Assembly: GCF_022919155.1 (NCBI RefSeq)
Contig: NZ_CP095045.1
Coordinates: 930,001-994,000, forward strand
Direction: 5' to 3'
DNA: 64,000 nt
DNA from: Leucobacter allii
GTDB lineage: Bacteria > Actinomycetota > Actinomycetes > Actinomycetales > Microbacteriaceae
Part shown: positions 58,481 to 64,000 of the stretch, piece by piece
Numbering within the stretch: the stretch's first letter is position 1
Layout: each line of letters begins with the position of its first letter
The notes under the pieces: generated by a model
Told to the model about the DNA's origin: nothing
Database searches by the model: none
Seen by the model: the letters and a program-made list of their open reading frames with translations, nothing else
Made by a program: the position numbers and the translations under genes

Positions 58481-58913
58481 CGCTCTCACCCCCTACCGGC
58501 AGCGGCCCGGGAGTGTAGAGCAGCCGCACCCGCCGATTGTTCGAGAAGACCGGAGGCCAGTCGCGGTCCTCGACGCGCTGGAACCCGCCATCGGTCGACT
58601 GCCACTCGTGCCGAGGGCTCCTGAACTGCCAATCAGGCTCGCCACCGAAGCGCTGCCACACGCGCTGCTCGTAAGCACCGAACACTGCGGGGTCCGTCTC
58701 CGTCATCACGACGCTTCCGACAGGCAGGGCCTGGACCTCAGCGGGCGAAAGGAACGGATCGAACGCCTCCTGGGCGACGGGCTCGGGTGCAGCAGCGCGA
58801 GCGAGCGCGGCCTGTAGTCGCCGAATCTCCATGACCAGCTCGTATCCGAGCTCACCTTCACGGAAAGGGCCGAACGAGCGGCCATTGAACACGACCGTCG
58901 CGATATCAGTCAT
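58470..58913 (-). CDS. Phage protein, unknown function
   Basis: 147 residues. TDIATVVFNGRSFGPFREGELGYELVMEIRRLQAALARA opens the chain, followed by LSPAEVQALPVGSVVMTETDPAVFGAYEQRVWQRFGGEPDWQFRSPRHEWQSTDGGFQRVEDRDWPPVF, a pattern with many aromatic residues that is repeated in other actinophage early proteins. No catalytic motif. It overlaps neighbours on both sides. Confidence 0.58.
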   Translation of the reverse strand: MTDIATVVFNGRSFGPFREGELGYELVMEIRRLQAALARAAAPEPVAQEAFDPFLSPAEVQALPVGSVVMTETDPAVFGAYEQRVWQRFGGEPDWQFRSPRHEWQSTDGGFQRVEDRDWPPVFSNNRRVRLLYTPGPLPVGGESDGE

Positions 58914-59785
58914 CGTCCACCCCTCACAATCTCAGCGGCACGGCGGAGGCCGCGCAGGTATGCGGCGCCCTCTCTGTCCCACTCCTCGGGCTCCGGTCCG
59001 CACTTCACGACCTCGGCTTCGGTCTCCCCGGCGATGTCACGCCCAAGAGTCGGGACTAGGCAAAGGCCGTAGTCGTACAGCTCCTCGATCAGGCGATCCG
59101 CTTCGTGGCGGTGACGAGTCCATCGCTCGATGCCAGCGACCACTTCTTCCAGCGTTGCCGCCTTAGAGCGCATCTCGATTGCACACAGCGCCTTCGCAAG
59201 GCCGTCCCGCTCGCCTGTTACCGTTGCCGCATGATCCTCGGACTCGGCAGCGATGCCAGCACCGTGCTCGGGGCAGTCCGGCTCCGGTTCGAGCATCAGT
59301 TCGAAGTACCCGCCACCGCGATCCTCTGAGTACGCCGAGCACTTGCACTCGGCCTGACGCTCCTCGGCATCATGGTGCTCGTCCGATGGATCGGCGGACG
59401 CAGACACTGAGAGGGCTCGACGGAGGCGATCGGCAGCATCCGCCGGCGAGTGACCGTCGTATTTCGGCGGCAAATCCACCTCCGGGACGTTGAAGAGATC
59501 CCAGTTCGCCGCGCGGTAGTGGTTCGAAACCTGCCCGGTCGGGAGCGTCGCGGTGACGATGAACCATCCGCCGCCGAAGCACAGCTCTCCGTCGCTGTGC
59601 CGCCATGACTTCACGACGTCGATGCCCGCTTCGAGCCACCCGTTCGCGGAGTGGGCGTTGTACAGCATGCGGTAGTCGTAGAGCTCGTCGAACGTGTGAT
59701 GCCCGTCCGAAGTGCTACCACTGACGACGGCTTGGATCTGTTCCTCGGTCGCGCCACCCTGAACGGGGGCCTGCTGGTTCGTCAT
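58910..59785 (-). CDS. WDGH-type domain phage protein
   Basis: 291 residues. Residues ~25-125 contain the block HTFDELYDYRMLYNAHSANGW, VVKSWRHSDGELCFGGGWFIVTATLPTGQVSNHYRAANWDLFNVP and PPKYDGHSPADAADRL, a conserved phage domain ending in (W/Y)DGH. The middle has Cys/His residues (ECKCSAYSEDRGG, EPDCPEHG), and the C-terminal part is helical (TLEEVVAGIERWTRHRHEADRLIEELYDYG). Function unknown; proteins of this kind sit in early operons. Confidence 0.66.
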   Translation of the reverse strand: MTNQQAPVQGGATEEQIQAVVSGSTSDGHHTFDELYDYRMLYNAHSANGWLEAGIDVVKSWRHSDGELCFGGGWFIVTATLPTGQVSNHYRAANWDLFNVPEVDLPPKYDGHSPADAADRLRRALSVSASADPSDEHHDAEERQAECKCSAYSEDRGGGYFELMLEPEPDCPEHGAGIAAESEDHAATVTGERDGLAKALCAIEMRSKAATLEEVVAGIERWTRHRHEADRLIEELYDYGLCLVPTLGRDIAGETEAEVVKCGPEPEEWDREGAAYLRGLRRAAEIVRGGR

Positions 59786-60237
59786 CGGGAATCTCCGATC
59801 AGCGCGAGAACCCGCGCGGTAGTGGTTTCATCGAGTCGGCGGAGACCGAGCGCACCCTTGAACGGGACCAGTGAGGCAAGCGGGCGGGGGTTCTCGAGCA
59901 CCAGATGGTGCGCGTCCGCCTCTGCCCAGCTCGAGCAGAACGCATACCCCTGGAACGTCATCTCTGCGCATTCGCTGGCAGTGTGCACGTCGACGAGGTC
60001 GACGACGCCGAGGATCGCCCCGAAGACGATCTCCGTCGGTGTATCGGTGCCGTGCAGCTGCTTGTGGAGACGCGCCGCGGCGTTGCCTTTCTCGAAGTTG
60101 GCCATGCCTGCGTGGATCGCGACCAGGCCGCGGTAGTCACCCGCGATGTTCCGCACCCGGTTCTCCACGTCTTTGCCGCCGTGGATGATGGCCCATGCCC
60201 ACGGCTGCCGGACCGTGAGGATCCGCATCTCGGTCAC
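59782..60237 (-). CDS. ASCH-domain protein
   Basis: 151 residues. GTG 60237 is preferred over ATG 60228 because GGAGG stands 6 bases before it and the start overlaps the upstream stop (GTGA). The ASCH fold is clear: MRILTVRQPWAWAIIHGGKDVENRVRNIAGDYRGLVAIHAG, then EIVFGAILGVVDLVDVH and NPRPLASLVPFKGALGLRRLD. ASCH domains bind RNA or modified nucleosides; some hydrolyse N4-acetylcytidine. In phage early regions the role is unknown. Confidence 0.78.
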   Translation of the reverse strand: MTEMRILTVRQPWAWAIIHGGKDVENRVRNIAGDYRGLVAIHAGMANFEKGNAAARLHKQLHGTDTPTEIVFGAILGVVDLVDVHTASECAEMTFQGYAFCSSWAEADAHHLVLENPRPLASLVPFKGALGLRRLDETTTARVLALIGDSR

Positions 60238-60698
60238 GAGCGGCCTCCATCCAGCATCAGGCGGCCCGGCATGCCGGTCGCGATCATGGCGTCGACCTGC
60301 GAGCCGGTCTCCTCGAAGACGGTGCTGCCGCTCGGCAGCACCGTATGGGCGAAGAACTCCTGCTCGAACGTCGCGATGCCCGACTCGATCGCTTCGAGCT
60401 TCGCCTTGACCACCAGCGCGAGCGCGCGCCACCGCTGGCGAGTCGCCTGCTCGTAGGCCGCCTCCCTCGCCGACGCCGTGCGCACGCCCCTCGAGTGGTG
60501 GGTGAACTCGCGCGCCTCAGGGTCCGGGAGCGGGATCGTGAAGCGCACCTGCCGACCCGCGGCCTGGAACGCGATCCGCGCGGCACCGGGCTCAGTCATG
60601 TAGGCGAAGTGCGTCGCGCCGTAACGGCTGAGGGTCTTCTCGATCTCGCCTCGGGACCGGTCGCTCGTCACGTCCGTCTTCGCTGCGTAGGTACTCAT
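60234..60698 (-). CDS. Conserved phage early protein
   Basis: 154 residues. STYAAKTDVTSDRSRGEIEKTLSRYGATHFAYMTEPGAARIAFQAAGRQVRFTIPLPDPEAREF is a pattern seen widely in actinophage genomes; the last part has QRWRALALVVKAKLEAIESGIATFEQEFFAHTVLPSGSTV. Two-layer alpha/beta character, no catalytic motif. ATG 60698 overlaps the small zinc-finger gene upstream. Confidence 0.65.
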   Translation of the reverse strand: MSTYAAKTDVTSDRSRGEIEKTLSRYGATHFAYMTEPGAARIAFQAAGRQVRFTIPLPDPEAREFTHHSRGVRTASAREAAYEQATRQRWRALALVVKAKLEAIESGIATFEQEFFAHTVLPSGSTVFEETGSQVDAMIATGMPGRLMLDGGRS

Positions 60699-60862
60699 CG
60701 TGTGTGTTCCTCTCGGATCTTGCTGGCGAGCTCGTCAGCACGGAACGCAGCCAGGCAGTTCGGGCACGTATCGCCACTGAGCGGCGCGATCGGGTTCCTG
60801 GTGCTCCCGCAGTACGACGCCCGCCAGGACACCGGTGCTGCGAGGCACGTCACGCCTTTCAC
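60695..60862 (-). CDS. Small zinc-finger-like protein (55 aa)
   Basis: The stretch between the neighbouring genes reads in one frame from GTG 60862 to TGA 60695 with 4-base overlaps at both ends (GTGA and ATGA). The product contains SYCGSTRNPIAPLSGDTCPNCLAAFRADELA: Cys, then CPNC, typical of small zinc-binding phage proteins. The upstream ribosome binding site is weak (GAGG). The overlaps on both sides are the main support. Confidence 0.55.
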   Translation of the reverse strand: MKGVTCLAAPVSWRASYCGSTRNPIAPLSGDTCPNCLAAFRADELASKIREEHTR

Positions 60863-61104
60863 AGCACGACCTCGCCTTCGTCGGTCACTATGACGCCGTG
60901 CGTCAGACGCATGCCGCGGGCGGCCATGTCGGCGTCGATCGCGGCATCTGCCTCGTCCGCGGCGATCAGGAGCTCGCCGGCGAGGTCGCGTGCCTGCTGC
61001 GCGGTGTACTCGGTGAGCTTCTTCTGCTGCCGGAGCTCGACTCGCAGTTCGTCGCTGACCTCGACGGTCGCGATATCGATGATGATGGTGTCTCTGATGG
61101 CCAC
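60859..61104 (-). CDS. Small helical phage protein
   Basis: 81 residues from GTG 61104 (GGAGGG 5 bases upstream; the longer frame above it is not supported). IRDTIIIDIATVEVSDELRVELRQQKKLTEYTAQQARDLAGELLIAADEADAAIDADMAARGMRLTH is helical and acidic. Located just after ssb in the replication region. Function unknown. Confidence 0.58.
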   Translation of the reverse strand: MAIRDTIIIDIATVEVSDELRVELRQQKKLTEYTAQQARDLAGELLIAADEADAAIDADMAARGMRLTHGVIVTDEGEVVL

Positions 61105-61239
61105 GATGGCCCTCCGTCCTGGTGGTGCGGGCAGAACATGCCCTGAATCGTGATGCCGCTGGGATTTGGCGGGCTTTCTGCCCATGACTCGGGGTCTTGA
61201 GTGCCAGCGGCGTTTCGTGCGCTCAGATCGCGGATTTCG

Positions 61240-61782
61240 TCAGAACGGCTGCTCGTCGTCGAAGCCGCCACCGGACGGCTCCCCGGACTGCTGCTGCGCG
61301 GCCGGGCTGCCCCACGCAGCCTGCCCCTGAGCGGCGCCGTACCCTCCGCCCTCGGTCTGCCCGTAGGTGGGCTGGCTGCCGGGCCCGGTCTTCGCATACC
61401 CGCCACCGGCCGGACCGCTGCCGGCCCGGGTCACTGCGGCGGTGGCGAAGCGGAGCGAGGGTCCGATCTCGTCCACCTCGAGGTCGAGGGAGGTGCGCTG
61501 CTGCCCCTGGTTGTCGGTGTAGCTGCGCTGCGTGAGACGGCCCTGCACGAGGACGCGCATGCCCTTCGTGAGGGTCGCGGCGATGTTGTCGGCGCTCTCC
61601 CCGTATGCGCGGCAGCCGAGCCACAGCGGCTCGCCGTCGGCCCAGTCGCCCGACTGGCGATCGCGGACGCGCGGGGTGGACGCGATGCGGAACGTCACCC
61701 ACGGCTTGCCCGCCTGACTGACGCGCGCCTCGGGGTCTGCGACGAGATTCCCAACAACGGTGATCAACGGTTCTCCGGCCAT
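61240..61782 (-). CDS. ssb: Single-stranded DNA-binding protein
   Basis: 180 residues. The OB fold occupies ~1-115: ITVVGNLVADPEARVSQAGKPWVTFRIASTPR, LWLGCRAYGESADNIAATLTKGMRVLVQGRL and the Gly-Gln-rich strand QRTSLDLEVDEIGPSLRF. A Gly/Gln/Ala-rich linker follows, then the acidic C-terminal tip FDDEQPF that recruits replication and repair proteins (the canonical tip is DDDIPF). It is phage-encoded, directly downstream of the helicase gene. Confidence 0.93.
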   Translation of the reverse strand: MAGEPLITVVGNLVADPEARVSQAGKPWVTFRIASTPRVRDRQSGDWADGEPLWLGCRAYGESADNIAATLTKGMRVLVQGRLTQRSYTDNQGQQRTSLDLEVDEIGPSLRFATAAVTRAGSGPAGGGYAKTGPGSQPTYGQTEGGGYGAAQGQAAWGSPAAQQQSGEPSGGGFDDEQPF

Positions 61783-61785
61783 GAT

Positions 61786-63096
61786 CTATACCTCTTCCTG
61801 CTCGATGAGAGCGGTGGTTTCGTGTTCCTTCTGGACGATGCGCGCGAACTGCCCCTCGAAGCGGAGTGTTCGCGTCGCCGCCTCGCCCTGGCGGTTCTTC
61901 GCGACGATGAAGTCGACATCGCTGGTCTTCACGACGCGGCCGCCGATCTTCTTCTCGCCGCGGTGCATCAGCACCACGGCATCCGACGCGTGCTCAAGGC
62001 CCGCCGAGCCGCGCAGGTCCGAGACGATCGGGCGCGGGTTCGGCCGGTTCGTCATGTTGCGGTTGAGCTGCTCGAGGATCAGAACCGAGCAGCCGAGCTC
62101 CTTGGCGAGCTGCTTCCCCCCGTTCGCCCAGTCCTCGAGATCCTGCTGCCGAGACACAGACCCCGGCGGCGACTTCACGAGGCCGAGGTAGTCGATCACC
62201 AGCAGGCCGAGGTCGCCCTTGCGGTGCAGGGCGCGTGCGAAGCCGATGACGTCCTCCCATCGGGCGCCGGGACGGTCGAACACCTCGAGCGGGAGCGACT
62301 GCACGGCGGCTTCCGCATCCCGCACCGACGCCCACCCCTGCTCCGTGAGCTGGTGGTTCTGCAGCGCCGACTGGTGGATGCCCTGCATCATCGAGATCAG
62401 CCGTTTCAGGAGGTCCTTCTCGGTCATCTCGAGCGACACGTACCCGACCCGCTTCCCGAGCTCCGCGATGTGCAGGGCGAGCTGCAGGCCGAAGATCGAC
62501 TTGCCGCCACCGGAGCGCGCGGCGACCGTGTAGAGGCTGCCGGGGCGGATGCCGCCGATCATCGCGTTCAGCGACGGCCACGGCGTCGGCGTGAACGGCG
62601 CCGTCGTGCTCATCTCCTCCACGAGGCCCGAGAACGCGGCCCCGATCGGACGCGACTGCCGCAGCGTCCCGTCCCGCAGGTCCGCGATGAGGCCCGCAGC
62701 CTTCTCCACGATGTCGCCCTCAGCATCCCCCGCAGCTGCGAGTGCCTGGATTCCCGTGGCGGCCTCGTGCAGCTTGCGGCGCTCACCGTGCCGGCGCACG
62801 ATCTCCGCATACTGCATCGCCTGGTAGCCGCGCGCCTCGAGCCCGTTCACCTCATGCGTGTAGGCGTCGGTGAACTCGTGCGTCCGTCCCGCCGCGATCT
62901 TCCGATCGTTGACGGTGATCGGGGAGACGGTATCCCCACGGTCGGCGACGTCGCACATGATCGAGAACATGGCCGCGTTGCGGGGGACCGCGAAGTCCGT
63001 CTCGCGGATGATCTGCCGCACCTCCCAGACGCGGGACGGTTCGGCGAACACGGCGCAGAGCATGTACCCCTCGGTGAGGGGGTCGTACTCGATCAC
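61786..63096 (-). CDS. dnaB: Replicative DNA helicase (DnaB family)
   Basis: 436 residues from GTG 63096 (GGAGA upstream, 4-base overlap with the preceding gene). N-terminal DnaB domain ~1-110 (EYDPLTEGYMLCAVFAEPSRVWEVRQIIRETDFAVPRNAAMFSIMCDVADRG). RecA-like core: Walker A ARSGGGKSIFGLQLA (~205), catalytic Glu strand GYVSLEMTEKDLLKRL, Walker B LGLLVIDYLGLV, sensor QLNRNMTNRPNPRPIVSDLRGSAGLEHASDAVVLM and the Arg-finger side DVDFIVAKNRQGEAATRTLRF. Unwinds phage DNA at the fork, together with the adjacent ssb. Confidence 0.92.
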   Translation of the reverse strand: MIEYDPLTEGYMLCAVFAEPSRVWEVRQIIRETDFAVPRNAAMFSIMCDVADRGDTVSPITVNDRKIAAGRTHEFTDAYTHEVNGLEARGYQAMQYAEIVRRHGERRKLHEAATGIQALAAAGDAEGDIVEKAAGLIADLRDGTLRQSRPIGAAFSGLVEEMSTTAPFTPTPWPSLNAMIGGIRPGSLYTVAARSGGGKSIFGLQLALHIAELGKRVGYVSLEMTEKDLLKRLISMMQGIHQSALQNHQLTEQGWASVRDAEAAVQSLPLEVFDRPGARWEDVIGFARALHRKGDLGLLVIDYLGLVKSPPGSVSRQQDLEDWANGGKQLAKELGCSVLILEQLNRNMTNRPNPRPIVSDLRGSAGLEHASDAVVLMHRGEKKIGGRVVKTSDVDFIVAKNRQGEAATRTLRFEGQFARIVQKEHETTALIEQEEV

Positions 63097-63440
63097 GGCA
63101 GGTCTCCGTCCTCGATGATCTGGATGATGTCGGCGGGCATCACGGGGTAGCGGGAGCGCGTGTAGTGGCGGGTGATCGCGATCCGCGCGTCCTCGAACGC
63201 GAATCCGAACGGGGCGAGGGCTTCCCACCATGCGGCGGCCTCGTACTCGCCCCGGTCGCGGCCGTCGAGCGCGGCCGCCCAGGCGAGGAGCCGGTAGCAG
63301 TCGCGTGCGTCCTGGATCAGGGGCCGCTCATCGGTCGGCCCGAGAGGCGACACGGGCTGCAGGGCCCGCACCCGGTCGCCCTCGGTGGTCGCGAACGCGG
63401 CACGCTGCGCATGGGTCAGTGGGTCAGGCGCCGAGCTCAC
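63093..63440 (-). CDS. Probable helicase-associated (loader or loader-inhibitor-like) protein
   Basis: 115 residues from GTG 63440 (GAGGGG upstream; overlaps the preceding gene by 17 bases). A helical domain DERPLIQDARDCYRLLAWAAALDGRDRGEYEAAAWWEALAPFGFAFEDARIAITRHYTRSRYPVMPADIIQII matches the small G39P-like/loader-type proteins that sit just before phage helicase genes. It would guide DnaB to the origin; this is based on position and helical pattern only. Confidence 0.62.
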   Translation of the reverse strand: MSSAPDPLTHAQRAAFATTEGDRVRALQPVSPLGPTDERPLIQDARDCYRLLAWAAALDGRDRGEYEAAAWWEALAPFGFAFEDARIAITRHYTRSRYPVMPADIIQIIEDGDLP

Positions 63441-64000
63441 GCTGCACCCCCTCCGCACCGAGGCCTCGGAGGCGGGCCTCCATGCGCTCCACTGCTGTCC
63501 CGCCGGGTGCAGCACGCTGGGGGAGCGGGCCGTTGTCCCACGCCTCAGCGTTCAGCCACGACGCCGGGTACTTCGTGAACGCCTGCACCCTGTTCGGGTC
63601 GTCGCGGTATGCGATCGCGGCAGCGACCAGTACCTCGTGGGAGGTCTTCTTGAGCGCGGTCCGATAGGCCGTTCGAGCGCGACCCTTGTCCTTCTTGAGC
63701 GGGTAGGCCTTCCACCAGTCCTCGAAGGAGTGCGCACTTTGCGCATGCGCAGATGCGCATGTATCTACCTCAGAACTATCTACCTCTATAAGAGGTACAG
63801 ATGTCGCTTCCTGCACGGGGGCCCTGCACTCAGTGCCCACCCCCTGTGCAGCGTGTGCACGGGGGCGGTTCGAAAGGACGTACTCGCTCGAAAGGCGAGC
63901 GCCGCCGTCGCTGATCCGCTCGAGGCGTTCGACGACTCCGAGATTCTCGAGCTCCGTCAGGGCATATGACACCGAGCGAACTGAGCATCGAGCTTCAAGC
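63424..64000 (-). CDS. Winged-helix replication initiator-like protein (5'-partial)
   Basis: The frame is open from 64000 to the stop at 63424, so the N-terminus lies outside the window. At the cut end RCSVRSVSYALTELENLGVVERLERISDGGARLSSEYVLS is a winged helix-turn-helix. A polar linker is followed by a conserved C-terminal domain: FEDWWKAYPLKKDKGRARTAYRTALKKTSHEVLVAAAIAYRDDPNRVQAFTKYPASWLNAEAWDN, found in phage replication initiators and DnaD-like proteins. Placed before the helicase genes, it probably recognises the phage origin. Linker base composition is locally AT-rich. Confidence 0.72.
   Translation of the reverse strand, partial: LEARCSVRSVSYALTELENLGVVERLERISDGGARLSSEYVLSNRPRAHAAQGVGTECRAPVQEATSVPLIEVDSSEVDTCASAHAQSAHSFEDWWKAYPLKKDKGRARTAYRTALKKTSHEVLVAAAIAYRDDPNRVQAFTKYPASWLNAEAWDNGPLPQRAAPGGTAVERMEARLRGLGAEGVQRELGA

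Noticed and set aside
60966..61406. Minus-strand frame of 146 codons over the ssb 3' end
   Set aside because: It overlaps ssb and the 81-residue gene in another frame and has only Pro/Arg/Ser-rich sequence; the ~135-base gap between those genes has no supported gene.
31740..64000. Integrase, repressor or excisionase module
   Set aside because: No tyrosine or serine recombinase motif or repressor-like gene was found; the MerR/Xis-like gene at 55965-56201 is placed with the terminase, so it was not called an excisionase.

Overview
The window is about 70% GC, and its gene set and local order fit a high-GC actinobacterium. I infer Microbacteriaceae, perhaps Leucobacter-like, from gene content alone. 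Bases 1-31.8 kb are ordinary chromosome. From about 31.85 kb to the right edge lies a siphovirus-type prophage whose right end is outside the window.

Chromosomal part. Two CBS/HlyC-type membrane proteins (the first cut by the left edge) are followed by a putative lipoprotein, the methionine pair metX-metY, an SDR oxidoreductase and a family-1 uracil-DNA glycosylase. Next comes a histidine-use cluster: a HutG-like ureohydrolase, divergent hutH and an IclR regulator, with a perfect 18-bp palindrome between the divergent genes. A translation and repair block follows (rplY, pth overlapping mfd), then a lipoprotein, a MazG-like protein, a LuxR-type regulator, hisS, a VOC protein, eno, a DivIC/FtsB-like protein, a DUF501 protein and a type II NADH dehydrogenase. 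A RamB/ScfR-type regulator is divergent from pckG. The block ends with an LPMTG-anchored surface protein and a small conserved protein. Intergenic spaces hold several inverted and tandem repeats, including three copies of one roughly 59-bp nested palindrome.

Prophage part. The left boundary is marked by a tRNA 3' fragment (T arm plus acceptor strand, minus orientation) with no tRNA body next to it. Just inside are four small plus-strand genes, including an SRAP-family protein behind a LexA-like box, then a P63C-domain gene with its own terminator. All late genes run on the minus strand. In transcription order (right to left) they are small and large terminase, portal, minor capsid/MuF protein, scaffold, major capsid, head-tail connectors, tail terminator, major tail protein, frameshifted tail chaperones, tape measure, distal tail and hub proteins, fibre-like proteins, a metallophosphoesterase, an M23 lysin and two small membrane proteins (holin region). 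Further right are early genes: small unknown proteins, an ASCH protein, ssb, a DnaB-type helicase, a probable helicase-associated protein and a partial winged-helix initiator. No integrase or repressor is in view; they probably lie to the right.

Most notable points. (1) The minor capsid protein carries a C-terminal domain resembling CdiA-type tRNase toxins, a MuF-type polymorphic toxin with no obvious immunity gene next to it. (2) Two structural genes, the tail chaperone and the scaffold, each break frame by one base at a C-run, separate from a canonical CCCAAAA slippery site in the tail chaperone. (3) Lone plus-strand accessory genes interrupt the minus-strand phage operon. (4) Strong hairpins bracket the genes for abundant virion proteins.
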